NCBI GenBank assembly: GCA_024235595.1
Contig: JACKMC010000002.1
Span: 62,001 to 126,000 of the forward strand
Length of the DNA stretch: 64,000 nt
Origin: Zoogloeaceae bacterium
GTDB taxonomy: Bacteria > Pseudomonadota > Gammaproteobacteria > Burkholderiales > Rhodocyclaceae
Direction of reading: 5' to 3'
Part shown: positions 53,676 to 61,925 of the stretch, piece by piece
Layout: the number at the start of each line of letters is the position of its first letter
Numbering within the stretch: position 1 is the stretch's first letter
Position numbers and translations under genes: made by a program
The notes under the pieces: model-generated
Database searches by the model: none
What the model was told of the DNA's origin: nothing
The model's input: the letters and a program-made list of their open reading frames with translations, nothing else

Positions 53676-54962
53676 TCAATGCCCGGCAGGCTCTGGCCGG
53701 ATGCCCTTGCCCCCGAATTCAATGACCACGTGGCGCCCGGCGCCTGTCGCGGTGTTGGAATAGCCCCAGCGCTGCTGTCCAAGCAGACGTTCGGACAGCT
53801 CCAGTCCCAGCCCGAAACCGAGCTCATCGGTGCTTCGACCTTCTGTCTCGTTGAAGTTGATGATCTCGAGGCGCTTCCCGGCCAGGCGGATCTCGACCCT
53901 CCCCGAATAGGTGTACTGGAATGCATTGCGGATCATATTGGCGATGACGATCCGGCACAGGGCTTCGGGCAAGACCAGCGTCGTGGGCTCGCAGCTGATC
54001 GAAACTTCAACCTTCTTCCCTGACAGCAAATACGACAGCTCTTCGGTCAATTTCTCGATCATGCCGTCCACAGCAACCTCGCTGGTCGGCAGGGCCTTGT
54101 CCGAGTGACGGTTCAGCCACAGCAGGGTTTCCGTCAGGTCGGTCATGGTCAAGCTTGCTCGCTCGATGCGCTCCAGCACTTCGAGCTGGCGCGCGGTGCC
54201 GATTCCCTTGTCGATCATTTTCCTGAGAAGCTCGCTGTTGGCTCGCGTCACGGCAATCGGCGTTCGCAATTCATGGCTCGCATGGCCGAGAAAGAGTTTC
54301 TCCCTGTTTACGCTTTCCTGCACCGATCTCAGGCTCGAGCGGACCAGGGAAGCCAGGCTGTCAAGTTCGCTGAAATGAAATTCCGGCGCGGGTTTGTCGA
54401 GCTCTTCGGGCCCGAGATTGCCTGCCCATCTTGTCAGGTGTTCCACGGGCGTGGCAATTTTTCGCAGCAACAGGACGGGCACCAGCGAGAACAGAAAGAT
54501 CGCACCGAGCGCGATCGCGAAGATATGGAAAAATTGAGGTGGTTCTTTGGGTTCTTCGAGCCCTTCGGGCCCGCCCTCGAACATGGACGAAACATAGCGC
54601 AGTTCGCCACCCCTGTTGAGCTTGATCGCAAAGTAGCGGGTCTTGGGAGGCGACAAGAGCGGATTGCCGTCCACGAACTTGAGCAGCCTGTCTTCAACGA
54701 GGTCGCTTTCATGGAGGTGGCTTCGTACGGCTGTTGGCAGGTCTTGCCAGCGCGTTGCAACGGTGAAGCCGCCAATCTCCCGGGGCTTGCCGTCCGACAC
54801 CGCCACCCGATAGGCGTTGGCTCTCATGAAGTCGCTGGTTGAAAAGTCGACGCCGAGGAAATAGAAGTGGTAGCTGACATAGGTCATCGCCGCTATCGTG
54901 ACGATCCCGGTGACCAGAACCGAAACAAGAAAGTAGCGCTTCAGGCTTGGCCGGATATTCAT
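53676..54962 (-). CDS. Sensor histidine kinase of the redox-operon two-component system
   Basis: Inner-membrane kinase of 428 residues with helices at about 10-32 and 148-168. A periplasmic sensor of ~115 residues lies between them (GVDFSTSDFMRANAYRVAVS at its start; a Pro/Glu-rich stretch before the second helix). HAMP-like linker, HisKA (GHASHELRTPIAVTRAN) and HATPase (ELGFGLGLELSERLL) follow. The kinase gene is coupled to the response regulator by an ATGA overlap. Codon use is slightly less GC-biased than in the neighbouring genes, which may point to a different history; this is an impression, not a measurement. Its signal is unknown, but the divergent redox operon suggests an electron acceptor or oxidant. 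Confidence 0.88.
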   Translation of the reverse strand: MNIRPSLKRYFLVSVLVTGIVTIAAMTYVSYHFYFLGVDFSTSDFMRANAYRVAVSDGKPREIGGFTVATRWQDLPTAVRSHLHESDLVEDRLLKFVDGNPLLSPPKTRYFAIKLNRGGELRYVSSMFEGGPEGLEEPKEPPQFFHIFAIALGAIFLFSLVPVLLLRKIATPVEHLTRWAGNLGPEELDKPAPEFHFSELDSLASLVRSSLRSVQESVNREKLFLGHASHELRTPIAVTRANSELLRKMIDKGIGTARQLEVLERIERASLTMTDLTETLLWLNRHSDKALPTSEVAVDGMIEKLTEELSYLLSGKKVEVSISCEPTTLVLPEALCRIVIANMIRNAFQYTYSGRVEIRLAGKRLEIINFNETEGRSTDELGFGLGLELSERLLGQQRWGYSNTATGAGRHVVIEFGGKGIRPEPAGH

Positions 54963-55651
54963 GTCGGTTCTTCTTCGGCTCGCAGAACGAACCCGCGACC
55001 GACAAGGGTGTGAATCAGCTTGCAGTTGGAACTGCCATCGACCGCCTTTCTCAGATTGAAGATATGCACCTTCAGGCTGTTGCTGTCAGGCTGTTCGTCT
55101 CCCCAAACCGTTCTTATCAGTTTTTCACGTGATATCGGATTCGGGCTTTCGCGCATCAGCGCTTCCAGAATGCGGAAACCGATTGGCGAGAGCTTGAGAG
55201 TTTCACCATTTCGAGAGGCTTGCTGTTGCTTCAGATCCAGTTCGAGATCGCGCACGGTCAGCTTGTTGACCTGGCCGCTTCTTCGTCTGGACAATACCTG
55301 CGCGCGGACGATGAGCTCTTCCATGGCAAAGGGCTTTATCAGATAGTCATCCGCGCCGACCGAAAAGCCAGTGAGCTTGTCGTCCAGGGTGTCTCTCGCG
55401 GTAAGCATCAGTATCGGCACATCAATACCCTGAGCGCGCAACTGCTCGCAGACCTGGAGGCCACTCATCCTGGGGAGGTTGAGGTCCAGAATCACTGCGT
55501 CATAGGGGTTCTGCTTGATGAGGTTGAAGCCGGCCAGGCCGTTTGCGGCGTGATCGCATTCGATCCCCTCCAGCGCGAAGTAGTCCATGATCGCGGTCGC
55601 CAGGTCGAGGTCGTCCTCGACTAGCAGAAGTTGCAGGTGTTCCGACTCCAT
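54959..55651 (-). CDS. OmpR-family response regulator of the redox operon
   Basis: A 230-residue regulator with acidic pair EDD (12-14), phospho-acceptor Asp56 (VILDLNLPRMSG) and a C-terminal winged helix (DSNSLKVHIFNLRKAVDGSS). The sequence resembles the QseB/PmrA/TctD group. The ATG at 55651 has GAGGGA just upstream and fits the family N-terminus. It is divergent from the ferric-reductase-like gene. The shared region carries two pairs of GGTTA repeats, one pair in each direction, as expected for a regulator that acts on itself and on the operon opposite. Confidence 0.9.
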   Translation of the reverse strand: MESEHLQLLLVEDDLDLATAIMDYFALEGIECDHAANGLAGFNLIKQNPYDAVILDLNLPRMSGLQVCEQLRAQGIDVPILMLTARDTLDDKLTGFSVGADDYLIKPFAMEELIVRAQVLSRRRSGQVNKLTVRDLELDLKQQQASRNGETLKLSPIGFRILEALMRESPNPISREKLIRTVWGDEQPDSNSLKVHIFNLRKAVDGSSNCKLIHTLVGRGFVLRAEEEPT

Positions 55652-55717
55652 TCGTCCCTCGAATAAGCTGCCCGGCGGTCTTGCTGCAAGCAGGGTCCAG
55701 AAGCGTACCAAGCGCCG

Positions 55718-55803
55718 GGTTAATGCGCGGTTACGACGCGCCTGCCGAATCCTGCCTGGTCCGAAGGGTCTTCTGCAGGGGCGCTAACCTCGGCTTAACC
55801 TCG
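55718..55803. promoter_or_regulatory. Paired GGTTA direct repeats (response-regulator sites)
   Basis: GGTTA occurs at 55718 and 55729 on the plus strand. TAACCTCG occurs at 55785 and 55796, which is CGAGGTTA on the minus strand. Both pairs have an 11-bp period, the usual spacing for an OmpR/PmrA-type dimer. One pair faces each divergent gene. Confidence 0.62.
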
Positions 55804-55850
55804 CCATTGATAGTCTCTTCCCCAGTATCAACATCACGGGTGAAGACGTC

Positions 55851-57263
55851 ATGAAACACACCACGGCGCTGGAGCTGAAGCTCGATCGAAACGCCGGCTT
55901 TTTCGAGCGGCTGGCATTTCGGCCAAGCGAAGGGCAGAAGCGCATCCTGACCTACCTGCTCATGTTGGTCGCCCCCTGGACCATTGCGAGTGCCTCGGGT
56001 GTCGAATTCCACGATATCTACCGATACGTACTGAGCGCCCTCAATGTACTCGCCATGATGGCGTTCTTCATCCAGTTTCCGCTGGCTGGAAGACTTCGCA
56101 ATCTGCCGTGGTTCGCCAACATCGACTGGAATATTCGGACCCACAAGCGCATCGGAAAATGCCTGGGCGCCTTCTTTTTCCTCCATCCGCTGCTGATCGT
56201 TGCGCCGAAAGCCCTGCTGTCCGCGCAGGATCTGCAGGAGAGCGCAGTAGCCATGATTACCTCAGCCAACACGCTGACGGGTGTCATTGCCTGGATAGCC
56301 ATGTCGGTATGGGTGCTGATGGCCGTGTTCAAGGATAGGCTCAGTATCCGTTACGAAACCTGGCGTCTGCTGCATGTGTCGGGCTTCGTCGTGATTGCCA
56401 CGCTCGGCGCACTTCATGTCACGTCTGTTGGCAGCCATGGTCAATACGAGCAGCAGTTCAATCTGGTGTGGTGGGGCTTGTACGCAGCCACGATGGCATT
56501 GGTGCTCTACAACTATCTGCTCAAGCCCCGGATGATCCGCTCCCGGCCGTTTGAAATCCGTGAAATCCGGAAAATCAGCGACTGTGACTGGAAGCTGACG
56601 ATTCAATCCCGATCGGGGTCAAGGGTCAGCTTCGAAGCCGGGCAGTTCGTGTGGATCAACACCTCGAAGACGCCATTCAATCTGGAACAGCACCCTTTCT
56701 CGATCGCGGGTGGCGAGATCGGGACGGGAACGCTCTCCTTCGTGATTCGTGAGCTTGGCGACTACACCAGCAGCCTCGACAGCTTGCAGCCGGGCCAGAC
56801 GGTGTATGTGGATGGCCCCTATGGAAGCATGAGTGTCGATCAAGGCAGATCATCGGCCGGCATCACGCTGATCGCCGGTGGAGCCGGTATCGCGCCGCTG
56901 CTCGGCTTGTTGCGAGAGCTGGCGAAACGGAACGAAACGCGCCCCGTCCGCCTTGTCTATGGCAACCGCAACCTGGACCGCATGGTGGCGATTTCGGAGC
57001 TTCGGGCGCTCACCTCGACGATGCGGAACTTCTCCGTGCAACTGGTATGCAACGAGCTGCCGGAGCGGGGCGAGCCAGGGCTCGATATCCGCCAGGGGGT
57101 GATCGACGAATCGACCATCCGCGCGGCAATCGAGCCGGGCAAGCAATCCGATTGGTCAGTCTATCTATGTGGTCCCGGGGGAATGATCTCTGCCAATGTC
57201 AGGCAGCTCAAGGCCATCGGCGTGAAATCAGACCACATCCACTTCGAACAGCTGGCGTTCTAA
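55851..57263 (+). CDS. Ferric-reductase-like bis-heme membrane flavoprotein
   Basis: A 470-residue protein of the ferric reductase/NADPH oxidase superfamily. About six membrane helices lie within residues 30-225. They carry two histidine pairs spaced 14 residues: His98/His112 and His175/His189, the classic ligands for two stacked b hemes. The cytosolic part has an FAD-binding domain (about 235-335; QHPFSIA) and a nucleotide-binding domain (GGAGIAPLLGLLREL, then LCGPGGM near the end). It should pass electrons from NAD(P)H through FAD and hemes to the periplasmic side. It is the first gene of a three-gene operon; the ferredoxin gene starts 14 bases after its stop. Confidence 0.88.
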   Translation: MKHTTALELKLDRNAGFFERLAFRPSEGQKRILTYLLMLVAPWTIASASGVEFHDIYRYVLSALNVLAMMAFFIQFPLAGRLRNLPWFANIDWNIRTHKRIGKCLGAFFFLHPLLIVAPKALLSAQDLQESAVAMITSANTLTGVIAWIAMSVWVLMAVFKDRLSIRYETWRLLHVSGFVVIATLGALHVTSVGSHGQYEQQFNLVWWGLYAATMALVLYNYLLKPRMIRSRPFEIREIRKISDCDWKLTIQSRSGSRVSFEAGQFVWINTSKTPFNLEQHPFSIAGGEIGTGTLSFVIRELGDYTSSLDSLQPGQTVYVDGPYGSMSVDQGRSSAGITLIAGGAGIAPLLGLLRELAKRNETRPVRLVYGNRNLDRMVAISELRALTSTMRNFSVQLVCNELPERGEPGLDIRQGVIDESTIRAAIEPGKQSDWSVYLCGPGGMISANVRQLKAIGVKSDHIHFEQLAF

Positions 57264-57277
57264 GAGAGGGGAACCGT

Positions 57278-57493
57278 ATGCCAATCCAACAAATCTCCGG
57301 CTGCATTGGGTGCGAAGCCTGTGTCAAGAGTTGCCCGACGGATGTAATCCGCATGAACAGGGGCACCAACAAGGCGGAAATTCGCTATCCCGAAGATTGC
57401 CAGATCTGCCACCTGTGCCGGCTCAACTGCCCCGTCGGCGCAATCAAGATCACACCTGAAAAATCCATACCGGTCATGGTTTCCTGGAGGTAA
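57278..57493 (+). CDS. 2x[4Fe-4S] ferredoxin
   Basis: A 71-residue electron carrier with two complete CxxCxxCxxxCP motifs: Cys9, 12, 15, 19 and Cys41, 44, 47, 51, each set continuing into the typical P-[TV]-[DG]-[VA]-I turn. It resembles the small ferredoxin subunits that pair with AprA-type flavoproteins. It has no signal peptide. AGAGAGGGGAA precedes the ATG at 57278. The stop lies two bases before the next start, whose GGAGG is inside this gene, so the two proteins are made together. It probably links the heme reductase to the flavoprotein; if the site is periplasmic it would have to be carried out with its partner. Confidence 0.9.
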   Translation: MPIQQISGCIGCEACVKSCPTDVIRMNRGTNKAEIRYPEDCQICHLCRLNCPVGAIKITPEKSIPVMVSWR

Positions 57494-57495
57494 CG

Positions 57496-59250
57496 ATGAG
57501 TACGCCATCTTTGTCACGTCGACAGTTCATGGGTGTAGCGGGTGGCCTGGCGGGCGCGATGGCGCTTGCCAGCCTGAACTTCGATGCGCCTGCCCAGATC
57601 AACAAGCCCAAGATCAGCGCCGACGATTTCAAGCAGGACCAGCGTGAAGTGGATGTGCTGGTGATCGGCGGAGGCATGGCGGGACTGTTCGCTGCCGTCA
57701 AGGCCCACGATGCCGGGGCCAGGGTGCTGATGGTATCGAAAGGACGCGTCGGCAGCTCGGGCTTGACGCCTTTTGCCAAAGGCATATTCAGCTATGACAG
57801 GAAGAAGGCGTCGATGAGTATCGATGACTTTGTGGCCAAGGTTTCGGAATCCGCGATACAGACAAACAACCCGGTATTCACCCGCCAGCTCGCCGAGCAT
57901 TCCTATGACCGGGTGCAGGAGTTGAAATCGTGGGGGTTCTTCGATTCGCCGATCTACCACGAGAGCTTCATGAGGCCGATAAACGAGCGTCGGATAAGCG
58001 TTGATGAACGAATCATGATCACCCATTTGCTCAAGGAAGACGGCAGGGTGGTCGGTGCGTCCGGATTCATGCTCGACGAAAAGCGGATCATTCACTATCT
58101 GGCGAAATCGGTCATCCTGTGTACCGGCTCGGGCGGGTTCAAACCCAACGGTTTTCCCGTTTGCGACCTTACCCACGACGGCACCATCATGGCCTACAAG
58201 GTAGGCGCCAAGGTAACCGGCAAGGAGTGGAACGACGGCCATCCGGGCTCGGCGAAAAACTCGGGCTCCAGCTACGACAACTGGCATGGTCAGGTCGAGG
58301 AAAAGCCTTCGACGACAGAAGTGACGATCAACCATCACCTCGGCGTTGACCTCAACTATCAGGCCTATACGCAGGGCGCACCGGTCATGATGGGGCCGCC
58401 CGGGGACGATCAGGACCGCGGCTCTGCAGTCGAAAACGCGGGGCCCTTTGTGCCGGAAGCGTTCCGTCATTCCGCGCCTCCGCCCCCTCCCCAGCAGGGA
58501 GGGCTGAGAGGGCTGTTTGCCGGAAAAGGCCACTCTGGCCCTCCCGGGATGGGCGGCGAGCAGGTCGGCGGATCCAGCGCCGGCATGGCGATCCACAAGT
58601 CGGAAGGGCTTGTGCCGATCAACGAACAGGGGCTTTCGACGCTGCCTGGCCTCTACGCCGCAGGCGACGCCCTTGGCTCCTACATGTCGGGCGGGATCTA
58701 TACCCAGATCGGGTCCTCCTTGGCGGGCTCCGCGGTGCAAGGCGCGATAGCCGGAGAGGCGGCCGCCAAGGAAAGCCTGAAGTTGACCGGCGGGGTCACC
58801 GTATCGAACGAGCAGATCGAGAGGGTGAGCACCGAAATGCTGGCACCGCTCAAGCGCGAGCGCGGATACAGCCCCGCCTGGGTGACGCAGGTCTTGCAGG
58901 GCGTGATGATCCCCAACTTCGTCCTGTACATCAAGAAGGAGCGGATGATGCTCGGCGCCCTGGCCTATGTGGAAGAGCTGCGCGAACACCATGTGCCGAT
59001 GCTACTGGCCGACGATCTCCATGCACTTCGCCTGGCGCATGAAACGGAGAACATGGTCATCACCGCAGAGATGAAGCTGAAGGCCTCGCTGATGCGCAAG
59101 GAGAGCCGCTGCAGCCACTACCGCCTCGATTGCCCGGATATCGACTACGAGAACTGGCAGGCTTGGATCAACATCTGGCAGGACGAAAAAGGGCAGATGC
59201 AACTGGAAAAGCAGCCTTTCGATATGTGGCCGAAATTCGCAACTGCCTAG
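57496..59250 (+). CDS. Tat-signal FAD flavoprotein, fumarate reductase/AprA superfamily
   Basis: A 584-residue flavoprotein. The N-terminus is a twin-arginine signal (SRRQFM, Arg8-Arg9, then a hydrophobic stretch to about residue 28). The FAD-binding motif VIGGGMAG is at about 56-63, and the second FAD segment (AAGDALGSYMSGGIYTQIGS) near residue 400. The C-terminal helical domain ends with ESRCSHYRLDCPDID, as in succinate dehydrogenase and adenylylsulfate reductase alpha chains. Between about 320 and 355 there is an unusual Pro/Gly-rich insert (APPPPPQQGG). With the ferredoxin this looks like an exported AprBA-like pair. The substrate is unknown. Confidence 0.85.
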   Translation: MSTPSLSRRQFMGVAGGLAGAMALASLNFDAPAQINKPKISADDFKQDQREVDVLVIGGGMAGLFAAVKAHDAGARVLMVSKGRVGSSGLTPFAKGIFSYDRKKASMSIDDFVAKVSESAIQTNNPVFTRQLAEHSYDRVQELKSWGFFDSPIYHESFMRPINERRISVDERIMITHLLKEDGRVVGASGFMLDEKRIIHYLAKSVILCTGSGGFKPNGFPVCDLTHDGTIMAYKVGAKVTGKEWNDGHPGSAKNSGSSYDNWHGQVEEKPSTTEVTINHHLGVDLNYQAYTQGAPVMMGPPGDDQDRGSAVENAGPFVPEAFRHSAPPPPPQQGGLRGLFAGKGHSGPPGMGGEQVGGSSAGMAIHKSEGLVPINEQGLSTLPGLYAAGDALGSYMSGGIYTQIGSSLAGSAVQGAIAGEAAAKESLKLTGGVTVSNEQIERVSTEMLAPLKRERGYSPAWVTQVLQGVMIPNFVLYIKKERMMLGALAYVEELREHHVPMLLADDLHALRLAHETENMVITAEMKLKASLMRKESRCSHYRLDCPDIDYENWQAWINIWQDEKGQMQLEKQPFDMWPKFATA

Positions 59251-59411
59251 CGATCCGACGGCAAACGCGTTCGGAACGGCTTCGATGGGGTAGGCATGCG
59301 GTTCAATTGGGGCCGATTGCCGGGGGAAGTGCGGGCTATCGGTGGCTTTCAGCGGCGAGCCTTGCCGGCCCGGCCTGGTTCGTCATGTCATTGGGTTCGG
59401 CGGTCGCCCAC

Positions 59412-61922
59412 GATTCGTCGCCCCGGCGCAGGCCGGGGTCCAGTGCCTTTGGTCTTTATCGTTTGCTTGGTGGCGTGCTTTCGGCTGGCGGTGATTGGCC
59501 GGGTCTCGCCCCGGCGGGCGACCATCTTTCTTGTGGCGACAAGAAAGGTGGATAAAGAAACGCCCCCTGCCGCAGCGCCGGCTCGCGCCGGTGCCCTCGC
59601 GCCACCCGAGCCCGGCGGGTCGCGTCGAAACTCGCCCTCTCGGGCTCAGACATCGACGCGACAATTCCCGCCGGCCGCGGGCTGCGCTCGGCGCCGCAGA
59701 AGGGGAAGGCTGCTGCCGGCTCGGCTTCGCCATTGCCGGCGGATGGTCGTGCCTCAATCGTGGGCATGGCGGTCGGTAACGATTCGTCGCCCCGGCGCAG
59801 GCCGGGGTCCAGTGCATTTGGCCTTTGCCGTTCGGTTTTTGGGGCGCTTTCAGTTGGCGGTGATTGGCCGGGTCTCGCCCCGGCGGGCGACCACCTTTCT
59901 TGTGGCGACAAGAAAGATGGATAAAGAAACGCCCCCTGCCGCAGCGCCGGCTCGCGCCGGTGCCCTCGCGCCACCCGCGCCCGGCGGGTCGCGTCGAAAC
60001 TCGCCCTGGCGGGCTCAGACATCGACGCGACAATTCCCGCCGGCCGCGGGCTGCGCTCGGCGCCGCAGAAGGGGAAGGCCACTGCCGGCTCGGCTTCGCC
60101 ATTGCCGGCGGATGGTCGTGCCTCAATCGTGGGCATGGCGGTCGGTAACGATTCGTCGCCCCGGCGCAGGCCGGGGTCCAGTGCATTTGGCCTTTGCCGT
60201 TCGGTTTTTGGGGCGCTTTCGGTTGGCGGTGATTGGCCGGGTCTCGCCCCGGCGGGCGACCATCTTTCTTGTGGCGACAAGAAAGATGGATAAAGAAACG
60301 CCCCCTGCCGCAGCGCCGGCTCGCGCCGGTGCCCTCGCTCCACCCGCGCCCGGCGGGTCGCGTCGAAACTCGCCCTGGCGGGCTCAGACATCGACGCGAC
60401 AATTCCCGCCGGCCGCAGGCTGCGCTCGGCGCTGCAGAAGGGGAAGGCCACTGCCGGCTCGGCTTCGCCATTGCCGGCGGCGTGTAGCGCCTTCGTTTCG
60501 GGCACGGCATTCGGACACGATTCGTCGCCCCGGCGCAGGCCGGGGTCCAGGGCCTTTGATTCTTGGCGTTTGGTCCGTGGCGCGCCTTCGGCTGGCGGTG
60601 ATTGGCACGGGACTCGCGCCGGCGGGCGGGGCGGCGGCGGTTCAAACGCCTTGGTAACAGATCGGTTCACAGACATGGGTAGCAGTTTTTCCTTGCCTGC
60701 CCCCAGGTCGCCCCGCACGCACAAGGTCGCCTTCGGCATTGCCCGCAGCAGGCCGTGCCGCCAATTCGGGCTCGGCAGCCGGCCACGATTCGTCGCCCCG
60801 GCGCAGGCCGGGGTCCAGTGCCTTTGGTCTTTATCGTTTGCTTGGTGGCGTGCTTTCGGCTGGCGGTGATTGGCCGGGTCTCGCCCCGGCGGGCGACCAT
60901 CTTTCTTGTGGCGACAAGAAAGATGGATAAAGAAACGCCCCCTGCCGCAGCGCCGGCTCGCGCCGATGCCCTCGCTCCACCCACGGCCGGCGGGTCGCGT
61001 CGAAACTCGCCCTCACGGGCTCAGACATCGAAGCGACAATTCCCGCCGGCCGCGGGCTGCGCTCGGCGCCGCAGAAGGGGAAAACGCTGCCGGCTCGGCT
61101 TCGCCATCGCCGGCGGATGGTCGTGCCTCAATCGTGGGCATGGCGGTCGGTAACGATTCGTCGCCCCGGCGCAGGCCGGGGTCCAGTGCCTTTGGTCTTT
61201 ATCGTTTGCTTGGTGGCGTGCTTTCGGCTGGCGGTGATTGGCCGGGTCTCGCCCCGGCGGGCGACCATCTTTCTTGTGGCGACAAGAAAGATGGATAAAG
61301 AAACGCCCCCTGCCGCAGCGCCGGCTATCGCCGATGCCCTCGCTCCACCCACGGCCGGCGGGTCGCGTCGAAACTCGCCCTCACGGGCTCAGACATCGAA
61401 GCGACAATTCCCGCCGGCCGCGGGCTGCGCTCGGCGCCGCAGAAGGGGAAAACGCTGCCGGCTCGGCTTCGCCATCGCCGGCGGGTGGTGTTGCCTCAAT
61501 CGTGGGCATGGCGGTCGGTAACGATTCGTCGCCCCGGCGCAGGCCGGGGTCCAGTGCCTTTGGTCTTTATCGTTTGCTTGGTGGCGTGCTTTCGGCTGGC
61601 GGTGATTGGCCGGGTCTCGCCCCGGCGGGCGACCATCTTTCTTGTGGCGACAAGAAAGGTGGATAAAGAAACGCCCCCTGCCGCAGCGCCGGCTCGCGCC
61701 GGTTCCCTCGCTTCGCCCGCGCCCGGCGGGTCGCGTCGAAACTCGCCCTCTCGGGCTCAGACATCGACGCGACAATTCCCGCCGGCCGCGGGCTGCGCTC
61801 GGCGCTGCAGAAGGGGAAGGCCACTGCCGGCTCGGCTTCGCCATCGCCGGCAACGTGCGTTGCCGTTGTCTCGGGCGCGGCATTCTGACGCGATTCGTCG
61901 CCCCGGCGCGGGCCGGCGTTCC
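59412..61922. repeat. Tandem array of ~369-bp repeats
   Basis: Units begin with GATTCGTCGCCCCGGCGCAG at 59412, 59781, 60150, 60519, 60787, 61155 and 61523, with a partial eighth at 61892. The period is 368-369 bp, except that the fourth unit is 268 bp and diverged inside. Each unit carries a hairpin CCCCGGC-GCAG-GCCGGGG and, except the diverged one, a second perfect hairpin TTTCTTGT-GGCG-ACAAGAAA. No gene is credible here: long frames exist on both strands only because the repeat lacks stops. This and the flanking 160 bases fill the whole gap from 59251 to 61925. Confidence 0.93.
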
Positions 61923-61925
61923 CCA

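Noticed and set aside
59296..60739. Long open frames on both strands of the repeat array (over 400 codons)
   Set aside because: They repeat with the 369-bp unit, occur on both strands and consist of low-complexity Arg/Pro/Ala sequence. The repeat simply lacks stop codons in these frames.
59412..61922. CRISPR array
   Set aside because: The units are 369 bp and nearly identical throughout; there are no short repeats alternating with unique spacers and no cas genes.
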